Source of the DNA: Siphonodentalium dalli
Taxonomy: Eukaryota; Mollusca; Scaphopoda; Gadilida; Siphonodentaliidae
Assembly (NCBI GenBank): GCA_032622095.1
Contig: CP136063.1
Span: 150,649,379 to 150,713,378, forward strand
DNA length: 64,000 bases
Direction: 5' to 3'
The number at the start of each line of letters is the position of its first letter. The stretch's first letter is position 1. Under the pieces are notes generated by a model. The model had not been told where the DNA came from. It searched no databases and saw nothing but the letters and a program-made list of their open reading frames with translations. Position numbers and translations under genes: made by a program. Positions 22,368-29,667 of the stretch are shown here, in pieces.

Positions 22368-23461
22368 TTATACCAAATTTGTGGCAGGAATCCAACTGTC
22401 AAATTTTTTAGGATAACCAGCCCAATGAACTTTAATTTCTCTAACTGATTTACCAGCAACTTTTCTTGAACGTTTACCAACAACTGATTCAATTTCGTAA
22501 ACTTTATTATCTTTTATATGTTGAATTTCTTCACCATAAAATGATCCTGCGATGTTTTCACCATCTAAATCTACTAATTTGTAAGTTAATGCTGTACTTT
22601 TACAAACTCTACTAATTTTGAAAATTTCTTTTGTCCAATTTGGAAGATATCCTTTATCAAAATTTTCTTTGTTTTATTTATTCTAACAAAATCTCCAACT
22701 TTCAAGATCTTATCTTTTTTCGTTTTTAACTTTCCATAAAGATTTCTGGAAACTTCAATTTCATTTTCTCGAGTTACTAAAACTGGTGCCATCTTAATAC
22801 TTCTATGAAAACTTTTGTTGTAAGAATTCACAAAATCGTGCAAAACATCATTGTATTTCAAAGTTTGATTATGTGTAAAATATTTCCACATCTTTTTTTT
22901 CAGTGTCCGTTGAAAACGTTCAACTATACTTGCTTTTGTCTCTGGATTCTCTGTTGTGAAAAAATGAATTTTCTTAGATTTCAAAAATTGTAAAAATAAT
23001 TTATTTTTGAATTCTGAACCTTTGTCAGATTGAAATGAAACAGGTTTTCGTTTTGATGATTTGAGAATTTTCTGAAATGTTTTAACTAAAGTTTTACCAG
23101 TTTTGTCTTTAATTTTTTCAACCCATGCAAATTTTGAGAACACATCAATAACACAAAGTAAATATCTGTAATTGTCATTGTGCTTTTGCAAAGTTTGCAA
23201 ATCTGCCAAATCAGCTTGCCACTGAATATCAATTCCTGCAACAATAGTTTTACGTCTGCGAAATTTCCGAACAATTGGTTTGTGCAAAGTGTATGTTTTT
23301 TGCCATTGTAACCATTTTTTTACATCTGAAAGTTTAATTTTGTTATTTGTTTCTTTCGCATTTTTAAAAAGTTGATTTGCTCCACTGAAACCACCAACTT
23401 CTTTTGGATTGTAGTAAATTTCAGTTAGAAGTTTGTCAAATTTTATGTAAGTGGGGACCAT
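22368..23461 (-). pseudogene. Polinton DDE integrase, frameshifted before the chromodomain
   Basis: Intact N-terminal and catalytic frame runs from 23461 to 22586. It includes TYTLHKPIVRKFRRRK, the first catalytic Asp in WQADLADL (84 or 87), Asp146 in QSDKGSEF and Glu181 in SIVERFQRTLKKKMWKYF, a DD35E spacing. Near 22660-22675, in an A/T run, a single-base indel shifts the frame. In the other frame the expected SH3-like segment (NWTKEIF) and a C-terminal chromodomain (VYEIE ... WAGYPKKFDSWIP) continue to a stop at 22368. Without the shift, one protein would end there. The catalytic core may still be made with a short wrong tail. Starts 4 nt after the 232-aa gene. Confidence 0.9.
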
Positions 23462-23465
23462 CCTT

Positions 23466-24164
23466 TCAAAATAGATTTTCTGGTTTTAGGAAAACTTTGA
23501 GGTGTGAAAATATCAACTGAACGTTTTCTTGACTTGCCGCTGCTGGAGTTGCATGAGGTGTATGCAACTCATCACCAGTGTGACCTTCTTTTAAATGTCT
23601 TTGTATCCACAACCATCGATTCCTGTTACCTACATAATCTTGTGGTACATTAAGTTCCCCCAATCCTCGTAGGAATGTTTCATAACCAACTGGGTCAAAA
23701 CCTTTTCGGTGACGAACAACATCGTTTATCAAATCAATTATATTTGATCCAGTAACTGTTTCTGTTCCATAAATTAATTGTCCACGATCATCCCATCTAA
23801 GTTTAGGATTAGTTGACAACAATGTTAAAATTTGTTGTGCTTTACCACGAAGTTTAGATGGCACACTTTCCAATATATGTTCACTCATTTTCCCAAAGTT
23901 TTCAGATAACTTTTGTTCAGGTAAACTGAATTTTGAATTTAAAGATTTTTGTGAAGTTTTCAATTTGTACAAATTTTCTCCAAATAACTGTGACTTTTCT
24001 GATTCAGAAATATTTTTATCATAAACTGATTTCAATTCTTTGTAAGAATCTGAAACATTTGAAATTGCAGGATCCGGAGGTAATTGAGGTTTATTCATTT
24101 CTGACATTTTCCATTGTTTGAAATCTTCCAACATTCTGAATGGTACAATAACCATTTTCTTCAT
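23466..24164 (-). CDS. Conserved Polinton protein of unknown role (232 aa)
   Basis: Begins KKMVIVPFRMLEDFKQW, then an acidic, Ser-rich linker. The C-terminal half has VPSKLRGKAQQILTLL, LRWDDRGQLIYG and the hallmark GSNIIDLINDVVRHRK ... GLGELNVPQDYVGN. I recall this combination in uncharacterised proteins of animal Polintons and adintoviruses, adjacent to the integrase or ATPase. Function unknown; possibly DNA-binding or a virion component. Full-length frame, 13 nt after the upstream stop and 4 nt before the integrase start. Confidence 0.7.
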   Translation of the reverse strand: MKKMVIVPFRMLEDFKQWKMSEMNKPQLPPDPAISNVSDSYKELKSVYDKNISESEKSQLFGENLYKLKTSQKSLNSKFSLPEQKLSENFGKMSEHILESVPSKLRGKAQQILTLLSTNPKLRWDDRGQLIYGTETVTGSNIIDLINDVVRHRKGFDPVGYETFLRGLGELNVPQDYVGNRNRWLWIQRHLKEGHTGDELHTPHATPAAASQENVQLIFSHLKVFLKPENLF

Positions 24165-24177
24165 ATTTATTTGAGAT

Positions 24178-24546
24178 TTAGTTTTTCAAAATATTGTTAA
24201 CAACTGCACCTAATGTTTTGCTAATCAATGGAGCAAGAAATAATAATGGTAAAAAGCCACCTTTTTGATTCAAAATTTTCTTCTTTTGTTGCAAAGGTTT
24301 GTTCTTGTCTGCAAGATATCTGATATGTTTACGCTTCGAATGTAACTTACGGTTTTGAGCTTCATTCAGTTTTACATTACCTTTTAAAAGATTTTGACAA
24401 CATTCTGAAATACAATCCATCACTTGTTTCGGAGCATCGTTGATCATTTTCTTTTTATATGCAGATGGAACTTTACTCATTGCAACAATCAACTCACCAT
24501 ATTTTTTTATCAGCGGTGCTTTCCTGCTCTTAGTTTTTGAAGGCAT
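24178..24546 (-). CDS. Small basic protein with QKGG motif (122 aa)
   Basis: Lys-rich protein. The ATG at 24546 is preferred; the frame extends two codons further but only to GTG. It has a Cys cluster (MDCISECCQNLL, residues 43-54), a basic stretch to residue 92, then NQKGG (93-97) followed by a hydrophobic tail FLPLLFLAPLISKTLGAVV. The same KxKxILxQxGG-hydrophobic design occurs in the next gene upstream. Ulp1/adenain enzymes cut after Gly-Gly, so residues 96-97 are a candidate maturation site. Role probably a core or membrane-lytic virion protein; inference only. Confidence 0.6.
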   Translation of the reverse strand: MPSKTKSRKAPLIKKYGELIVAMSKVPSAYKKKMINDAPKQVMDCISECCQNLLKGNVKLNEAQNRKLHSKRKHIRYLADKNKPLQQKKKILNQKGGFLPLLFLAPLISKTLGAVVNNILKN

Positions 24547-24602
24547 CTTCACAGTCTAAGTAGTTGTCTCAAAATGAGCAGAAAAATTATATGTTTCATC
24601 TT

Positions 24603-25190
24603 TTATCTTTTCTGATTGAACCATTCTAAAGCTTCGAATGCAGATTTCGATGCATCAGACAATGGCATAAATTTTGAAAATTCAAGATTAATAACTGGTT
24701 TTTTTTGTAATGGTTGATGTTGAGGGTTCTGCTGAGAAGGTATAGGTGTAAATTTAGAATGTTGATTTTGTTGAGTTTGCATCGGTGTGAACTTTGAATG
24801 ATTTAGAGAAAGCTTTGTTTTACGTTTAGATTCTTTTTGACTACCCCTTTGTTGTGTTTGCATCAGTGTAATCTTTGAATGTTTTGGAGAAACCTTTGAT
24901 TTACTTTTAGATTGTCTACCAGTTTGTTCAAATGAATTTTTCAAAAGACTTCTAATTAAAACTCCTCCAAGGAACCCACTACCACCTCGTTGTAAAATTA
25001 ATTTGCGTTTTGTTTCCATATCAGTTGATCGATCAGAGATTTTTTTAAGAACATTTTTATTTCTCTGAAAAAACTTTTTTGTCTGTGATGGTAATTTCCA
25101 ATCATTTTCAAGAAATAATTCAGCTGCAAAAGTGAAGAAATTTATAATTTGTGACAGTTCATCATGACAAAACATCTCGGTGGACGACAT
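24603..25190 (-). CDS. Virion-like basic protein with QRGG motif and repeat tail (195 aa)
   Basis: Starts at MSSTEMFCHDELSQ; a longer start at 25259 would overlap the ATPase gene by 35 nt. Residues 61-78 read KRKLILQRGGSGFLGGVL, matching the basic-QxGG-hydrophobic layout of the neighbouring 122-aa protein. The C-terminal half carries four imperfect copies of a ~10-residue repeat (HSKFTPMQTQQ), rich in Gln, Ser and Lys, and ends LEFSKFMPLSDASKSAFEALEWF. No known domain. Likely a structural protein processed by the element protease; inference. Confidence 0.6.
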   Translation of the reverse strand: MSSTEMFCHDELSQIINFFTFAAELFLENDWKLPSQTKKFFQRNKNVLKKISDRSTDMETKRKLILQRGGSGFLGGVLIRSLLKNSFEQTGRQSKSKSKVSPKHSKITLMQTQQRGSQKESKRKTKLSLNHSKFTPMQTQQNQHSKFTPIPSQQNPQHQPLQKKPVINLEFSKFMPLSDASKSAFEALEWFNQKR

Positions 25191-25224
25191 GGTTCTAAAA
25201 TGAGAAAAGTAACAACAACTGAAT

Positions 25225-25875
25225 TTATACTTTTGAATAAATGACAGGACCTCGGTCATTAGCTGTCAACCATTTATGGAAAATATCAGTTCTAATTCGC
25301 AAATAATTTTCTGTTCTAGGATGAAAATCTACTAAAATATATCCATGATTTATTGAAGTTGCATCTTCGTATGCTTGTTTCAAATGATTGATTTGCATTT
25401 GATGAGCCAAAACTTTTATTTGATTTTTATCTCGAACGCTTTGAAATAAAACCATGTAGTGTGCATTCAAACTTATAGTTCTGCTACTTTTTGATTTTTG
25501 GAACATGTTTTGAGTAATGTAAATTATTGAAGCATTTCGATGGTGACCTTTTCTAGTAAACCAAAGCATTATTTTGTCTTCATCTTGTTCCCCCATCATG
25601 TCATCGAAAACAACAAGATGAGGAAATGATTTATCTGATACAATTTCCTCATCATCGTCTGGAATACCATCGATAAACTCAACGTTATCAATTTCTTTTA
25701 TACGATTGTATGTGTCTTGCCATTCTTTGTAACACCAAACTATTTTCTTTGGTGGTGTTTGGAATAAATCGTGTTTAAATTCAATAACTTTTTTAACAAA
25801 TTCTGTTTTACCTGATCCACTAGGTCCGCTGATAAAGAAATTACACGGATGTTGGAAAAGTAAAGATTCTTCCAT
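25225..25875 (-). CDS. DNA-packaging ATPase (FtsK/HerA, A32-like)
   Basis: 216-aa P-loop ATPase of the Polinton packaging family, expected to pump the genome into capsids. Walker A GPSGSGKT is at residues 17-24 and Walker B HLVVFDD ends at 91-92. YITQN at ~119-123 carries a sensor Asn. C-terminal YILVDFHPRTENYLRIRT is typical of these enzymes. Complete and unbroken. First gene of the minus-strand block, back to back with the plus-strand zinc-knuckle gene; the ~190 bp between them should hold both promoters. Confidence 0.93.
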   Translation of the reverse strand: MEESLLFQHPCNFFISGPSGSGKTEFVKKVIEFKHDLFQTPPKKIVWCYKEWQDTYNRIKEIDNVEFIDGIPDDDEEIVSDKSFPHLVVFDDMMGEQDEDKIMLWFTRKGHHRNASIIYITQNMFQKSKSSRTISLNAHYMVLFQSVRDKNQIKVLAHQMQINHLKQAYEDATSINHGYILVDFHPRTENYLRIRTDIFHKWLTANDRGPVIYSKV

Positions 25876-26065
25876 GTTGTCACTTTGATGCCTAATCAGA
25901 GAGTGAACTTAACGACGTGTGAATTTAGTTTTTAAACAGAAATCTCCATAGCTGTAAATATTTCCAAACATTTCAACATCTACACAACCACAGACTAGAA
26001 AAATTCAAGATAATCTTGTCGAATTGAGACAGATCTCTACCGATTTGTTTAAACTTTGTAACAAA

Positions 26066-26449
26066 ATGCAATGGCAAGAGAAACAAGAGAAAAACAAAGC
26101 TGATAAAAATTGGAAACCGCCATATGGTTACTGTTACAAATGCGACCAAGACACCCATTGGTCCTTCCATTGTAAAGTAGATTTCGGCGACAAAACAAAT
26201 GTGAAAACTATACAAAAGTCTACAAGCAGTAACAATACAAGAACAAATGCAGATATCAAAACTGAAGAGATGTCTACAACATCAGATTTTTCCAAACAAG
26301 ACCGACCTGTTGATCCTACGAATGATTCACAGAACAAATCTGAAGATAAACATCCAGAAATTGAAAATTCCAAGAAAACTTCCAAGAAAAAGAAGCTGAG
26401 ACCATTCTACATTCCAAAAACAGATAAACGAATCGACACAAACAATTGA
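26066..26449 (+). CDS. CCHC zinc-knuckle protein
   Basis: From the first ATG, 127 aa. Residues 23-36 (CYKCDQDTHWSFHC) are a perfect CX2CX4HX4C knuckle like that of retroviral nucleocapsid, so nucleic acid binding is likely. The rest is polar, Lys/Ser/Thr-rich and disordered, ending in KKTSKKKKLRPFY. The frame stays open with protein-like sequence back to 25958 without an ATG, so an upstream exon (possible acceptor near 25991) or a lost start is possible. AATAAA follows at 26465. It occupies the place where polymerase B would be expected. Confidence 0.65.
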   Translation: MQWQEKQEKNKADKNWKPPYGYCYKCDQDTHWSFHCKVDFGDKTNVKTIQKSTSSNNTRTNADIKTEEMSTTSDFSKQDRPVDPTNDSQNKSEDKHPEIENSKKTSKKKKLRPFYIPKTDKRIDTNN

Positions 26450-26464
26450 AAATTATGTTGTGTG

Positions 26465-26470
26465 AATAAA
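26465..26470 (+). terminator. Poly(A) signal for the zinc-knuckle gene
   Basis: AATAAA 15 nt after the stop at 26449. The surrounding ~95 bp (26464-26558) is repeated at 27957-28052, including its own AATAAA at 27959. Confidence 0.6.
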
Positions 26471-26537
26471 TTATGAATTGAACAATCGTGTTTTGTTTTT
26501 TCAGCTATGAAAGAGTAACCTTTTGGGAAATGTGGGT

Positions 26538-26553
26538 GGCCCTGAAAAGGGCC
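26538..26553 (-). terminator. Histone-type 3' stem-loop for the 117-aa gene
   Basis: On the minus strand GGCCCT-TTTC-AGGGCC, a perfect 6-bp stem with a 4-nt loop, preceded by GAAAAC and followed by ACCCACA. This matches the replication-dependent histone mRNA stem-loop (GGCUCUUUUCAGAGCC plus ACCCA) in stem length, loop and flanks. It lies 19 nt after the stop codon. A CCCAAAAGG stretch about 10 nt further may serve as the histone downstream element. Confidence 0.85.
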
Positions 26554-26572
26554 GTTTTCTCTTTTCCAGGAT

Positions 26573-26926
26573 TCATAAGAATTCTGACAAATCAGGATAT
26601 ATCCCGTTGGGATTAATTGTCACAGACCAAATAGGATTTGATCTGTGCGCCGCACCAGCCTGAGCAAAGCTGTCAATCGCTGCATTGCACAGATCTTTCT
26701 TCTTGATCTGTGACAAGATCTCCACGAGATCAAGATTGCTTGATTCTTGAACATCACATACTTTAGGCAATGGTCGTCGGCGAGCCAAAAAACCTCTTAT
26801 CATCTGCTTCTGAACCATACTTTGTTTATGAGAATCCTGCCATTTCCTATTTCTTCTTATTTCCGTCTCCTCTGACGAATCTCTCTTCCTCCACAACTTC
26901 TTGAGAAATTTCTTTAAAGACGGCAT
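26573..26926 (-). CDS. Cassette 1 minus cargo, unknown (117 aa)
   Basis: Very basic N-terminus (LKKFLKKLWRKRD), a second Arg cluster (GFLARRRPLPK, ~45-55), then a C-terminal region with LDLVEILSQIKKKDLCNAAIDSF and NPNGIYPDLSEFL. No family recognised. The ATG lies 28 nt inside the end of the shared promoter, and the leader contains TTCATTCA, like the histone cap-site consensus. Cassette context and stem-loop suggest S-phase expression. Likely nuclear by charge; inference. Confidence 0.65.
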   Translation of the reverse strand: MPSLKKFLKKLWRKRDSSEETEIRRNRKWQDSHKQSMVQKQMIRGFLARRRPLPKVCDVQESSNLDLVEILSQIKKKDLCNAAIDSFAQAGAAHRSNPIWSVTINPNGIYPDLSEFL

Positions 26927-26951
26927 AATGAATGAAGTTCACTGAAAAAGT

Positions 26952-27547
26952 GAAAATATTTGTATAGATTTGACACGGGCGACAATGAAATCACATGTCG
27001 CATTGGCGTTAAAATTGACAAATATTTCCTGACGTTGTGTTTTTTCAGAGACGGATCACCATGCATATTTTTCTTGATCATTATTGCATAGCGATCAAAC
27101 AAATGTTTTTAATTTCGTTAGATCATTATCTATTATTTGGTACACATGATTGATATATTTATTACCTCGTTAGGCAAATATGGAATGTTTTTCTAGTTTT
27201 TGTTTTTGGAATTGTACATATTTTATACATAAAAACTGAACACAAGAAACATACTGAACATTTTTCTTGATCATTGCATTTGATAACTTTACTTGGTCAT
27301 CGTTTATGAACGAAGATGAATTCATATGTTAAAACATCTTAATTAATTGTATATACTATCATGAATTTAATCTATAACATATCGAAATGGTGAAACTAAC
27401 AGATAATGCACTGAAAAGAAACACAACGTCAGGAAACATTTGTCATTTTTAACGTCAAAGTATTATGTGCTTTCTCTACCGCCCGCGCAATCGTGATACA
27501 AGTTCAAGACGGATCTTCAGACTTATTCTGCATTCAAAGATGACTGC
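26952..27547. promoter_or_regulatory. Bidirectional promoter, copy 1
   Basis: About 595 bp between divergent start codons, repeated almost base for base at 28595-29191. Each end carries the same ~45 bp element in inverse orientation (27004-27048 and 27411-27457) with TGACGTT and GACGTTAAAA cores, so each gene has a matching element 75-80 nt before its ATG. A TATACAAATA-like box lies near 26965 on the minus side. The plus side has TTATTCTGCATTCAAAG just before the ATG. Contains no credible gene. Confidence 0.75.
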
Positions 27548-27758
27548 AATACCCGAACCCTTGATGGCGATACTGAGAGGAACTATGGGGATAACACCGC
27601 AGATAATGTGGGGCAGGTACGCAAGAGAAGTGACCGACCGTTCAAAGCTGATCATGCAAAAAAGAACAGCAACCATACCAACAGAGTCTAGCTGTCCTAT
27701 TTTATCTGAGGCGGGGCAACAAAAGCTAAATTCTCACTCTGAGAAAATTGGGGAGTGA
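27540..27758 (+). CDS. Cassette 1 plus cargo, unknown (72 aa)
   Basis: Starts MTAIPEPLMAILRGT; the ATG is in the same position relative to the promoter as the OTU-like gene's MTAV start in copy 2, and the frame upstream is leader. Contains WGRYAREVTDRSKLIMQKR, basic, no known domain. Only the first three codons resemble the copy 2 plus gene. Could be a truncated remnant or a genuine small protein. Its stop is 20 nt before a histone-type stem-loop. Confidence 0.5.
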   Translation: MTAIPEPLMAILRGTMGITPQIMWGRYAREVTDRSKLIMQKRTATIPTESSCPILSEAGQQKLNSHSEKIGE

Positions 27759-27778
27759 ATTTTGATGTCGTACAAAAC

Positions 27779-27794
27779 GGCCCTTTTCAGGGCC
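27779..27794 (+). terminator. Histone-type 3' stem-loop for the 72-aa gene (first)
   Basis: GGCCCT-TTTC-AGGGCC preceded by AAAAC, 20 nt after the stop. The flank after it is AAAACA rather than ACC, and a second stem-loop follows 11 nt later. Confidence 0.75.
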
Positions 27795-27805
27795 AAAACA
27801 AAAAC

Positions 27806-27821
27806 GGTTCTTTTCAGGACC
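27806..27821 (+). terminator. Histone-type 3' stem-loop (second, variant)
   Basis: GGTTCT-TTTC-AGGACC: stem bases differ from the others, yet pairing is kept with one G-U wobble. Followed by AACCAA and, about 10 nt on, the purine-rich CAAAAAGAAAAAC that resembles a histone downstream element. Covariation supports selection on structure. Confidence 0.7.
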
Positions 27822-28031
27822 AACCAATTTTTTCAAAAAGAAAAACTTTTAGCATTGCTTAAGAACTAATAATGTTCATTGTACCCTATGTTTCGTTTTG
27901 AAAAAATCACGCCACGAATAATTTAAAACAAAATATACTTGCAAATATTTGTTGTTGAATAAATTATGAAATGAACAATCGTGTTTTGTTTTTTTCAGCT
28001 ATGAAAGAGTAACCTTTTGGGAAATGTGTGT

Positions 28032-28047
28032 GGCCCTGAAAAGGGCC
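28032..28047 (-). terminator. Histone-type 3' stem-loop for cassette 2 minus transcript
   Basis: Minus-strand GGCCCT-TTTC-AGGGCC preceded by AAAAC and followed by ACACACATTTCCC. It is 22 nt after the stop of the 48-aa frame at 28070. Confidence 0.8.
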
Positions 28048-28069
28048 GTTTTAAATTTATCATCTGACT

Positions 28070-28216
28070 TTAACACCGTTTTGTGTTTTTCTTATATCTT
28101 GACATATCTTTCCCATGAGAACCGAGAGCTTTTGCGAATTCATCACAATTCTCTGTATCTCTAGATTCTTTACAAGGAAGATGAAATCTGACTTTTGTCT
28201 CAGTAGAAGCCTTCAT
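28070..28216 (-). CDS. Small downstream frame in cassette 2 (48 aa)
   Basis: ATG overlaps the stop of the upstream frame as ATGA (28213-28216). Encodes MKASTETKVRFHLPCKESRD and ends KDMSRYKKNTKRC. Its stop, not the upstream one, has the 19-22 nt spacing to the stem-loop seen for all other cassette genes. It is therefore either a second cistron or the original C-terminus separated by a frameshift. Confidence 0.5.
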   Translation of the reverse strand: MKASTETKVRFHLPCKESRDTENCDEFAKALGSHGKDMSRYKKNTKRC

Positions 28217-28557
28217 GACACTCTTAGGTTGTTTTTATTTCGTCGCCGATGATTTTCCTTTTTTGATCTGTTTCTGCTCTTCGATCTCTCAACATCATGA
28301 ACCCTGATTGGGATATCTATCTGTTCTGCAACGAAACGAAGATTCACTTTCACTTCTTGATGCGTTACTTGCGTTTTCACGTCAATATCCCTGCGAAGAC
28401 ATCTCAGTTCATCTAAAATCGCTTTTAAAATGAGTGTATCACCACCTATAGTCATTGTCGTATTAGCTTGGACTGTTGACTGTGGCGCAGCATATGTATT
28501 CTGTGCAACAGGACTACTGTATATCTCACTCTGAAGAAATTCTGTTAACGGATCCAT
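28213..28557 (-). CDS. Cassette 2 minus cargo, unknown coiled-coil-like protein (114 aa)
   Basis: Starts MDPLTEFLQSEIYSS, the first ATG after the shared promoter. A Gln/Ala/Thr-rich linker leads to a helical segment GDTLILKAILDELRCLRRDIDVKTQ with heptad-like leucines, then a strongly basic tail (RSKSRNRSKKENHRRRNK) that looks like a nuclear or nucleic-acid-binding tail. No family recognised and no similarity seen to the 117-aa gene in the same slot of cassette 1. Confidence 0.6.
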   Translation of the reverse strand: MDPLTEFLQSEIYSSPVAQNTYAAPQSTVQANTTMTIGGDTLILKAILDELRCLRRDIDVKTQVTHQEVKVNLRFVAEQIDIPIRVHDVERSKSRNRSKKENHRRRNKNNLRVS

Positions 28558-28594
28558 CTCTTGATAGCAATGCAATGTAAGGTTGATCAAATTC

Positions 28595-29191
28595 GAAAAT
28601 ATTTGTATACATTTGACACGGGCGACAATGAAATCACATGTCACATTGGCGTTAAAATTGACAAATATTTCCTGCCGTTGTGTTTTTTCAGAGACGGATC
28701 AACATGCATATTTTTCTTGATCATTATTGCATAGCGATCAAACAAATGTTTTTAATTTCGTTAGATCATTATCTATTATTTGGTACACATGATTGATATA
28801 TTTATTACCTCGTTAGGCAAATATGGAATGTTTTTCTAGTTTTTGTTTTTGGAATTGTACATATTTTATACATAAAAACTGAACACAAGAAACATACTGA
28901 ACATTTTTCTTGATCATTGCATTTGATAACTTTACTTGGTCATCGTTTATGAACGAAGATGAATTCATTGTTAAAACATCTTAATTAATTGTATATACTA
29001 TCATGAATTTAATCTATAACATATCGAAATGGTGAAACTAACAGATAATGCACTGAAAAGAAACACAACGTCAGGAAACATTTGTCATTTTTAACGTCAA
29101 AGTATTATGTGCTTTCTCTACCGCCCGCACAATCGTGATATATGTTCAAGCACGGCAGCGAACAATTTATTCTGCATTCAAAGATGACTGC
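28595..29191. promoter_or_regulatory. Bidirectional promoter, copy 2
   Basis: Near-identical to 26952-27547, with small differences (for example GCCGTTGTG for GACGTTGTG near 28675). The greatest divergence is in the plus leader at about 29128-29168, where GATATATG gives a better TATA-like box. Inverted ~45 bp elements lie near 28647-28691 and 29055-29101. Confidence 0.75.
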
Positions 29192-29648
29192 TGTAAACAT
29201 AACCGATCTTGACGAGATAATGGTCCGTGGGGTATACTGTAAAGCAGTGTACGGCGAAGAAATATCTCTATTTTGGAAGGCACTCAGCATTGGGATTTAC
29301 GGGACGACCGATGGATGGATGGTTCTGAGAGATGCGGCCGTTGACCTGTACTACACAGAGAGAGACGAACTTGGGGCGTCGGCACAAGACTTACGACACT
29401 CACCACTTTTGGCCGAATCAAGATTGATGGTTGAATTAGCGGCGACTGTTATACAGCGACCTATCGTCATGTTTGATGCTACCAAAGGCGGCTACAAATC
29501 AACACCAAGATTCAAGTCATCAATACCTCTAGTGTGGATCCCCCACGTTTGCCACGAGCATTATTGTGAATGCGAAATATGGATGAGGAGAGGAGACAAA
29601 TCAATTGAAGTTTTGGCGAACAAAGAAGTTCAATGTGGCGGATTCTAA
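29184..29648 (+). CDS. OTU-like protein, probably lacking the catalytic Cys (154 aa)
   Basis: SLFWKALSIGIYGTTDGWMVLRDAAVDLYY (residues ~28-57) followed by LLAESRLMVELAATVIQRPIVMF and IPLVWIPHVCHEHYCECEI (114-132) follow the OTU deubiquitinase plan: Cys-loop helix, LR-x-x-AV helix, PI strand and terminal His-Tyr. The usual DGNC-LF start reads EEIS28-LF, so the nucleophile appears replaced by Ser. His at 124 or 126 is kept. It could be an inactive ubiquitin binder or an unrelated fold. Ends 19 nt before a stem-loop. Confidence 0.45.
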   Translation: MTAVNITDLDEIMVRGVYCKAVYGEEISLFWKALSIGIYGTTDGWMVLRDAAVDLYYTERDELGASAQDLRHSPLLAESRLMVELAATVIQRPIVMFDATKGGYKSTPRFKSSIPLVWIPHVCHEHYCECEIWMRRGDKSIEVLANKEVQCGGF

Positions 29649-29667
29649 ACTATAACAAAAATAAAAC

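Larger units (their letters stand above)
26464..27830. repeat. Divergent two-gene cassette, copy 1
   Basis: Order: stem-loop terminator (26538), minus gene (26573-26926), bidirectional promoter (26952-27547), plus gene (27540-27758), stem-loop terminators (27779, 27806). Copy 2 follows at 27957-29683. Promoter and minus-side 3' flanks are nearly identical between copies, while coding sequences are not recognisably related. Confidence 0.85.

Noticed and set aside
22805-24121. Plus-strand frames opposite the integrase and the 232-aa gene
   Set aside because: Antisense shadows of clear minus-strand genes.
26573-29648. Histone genes in the cassettes, because of the stem-loops
   Set aside because: None of the cargo proteins shows a histone fold motif, length pattern or conserved histone residue string.
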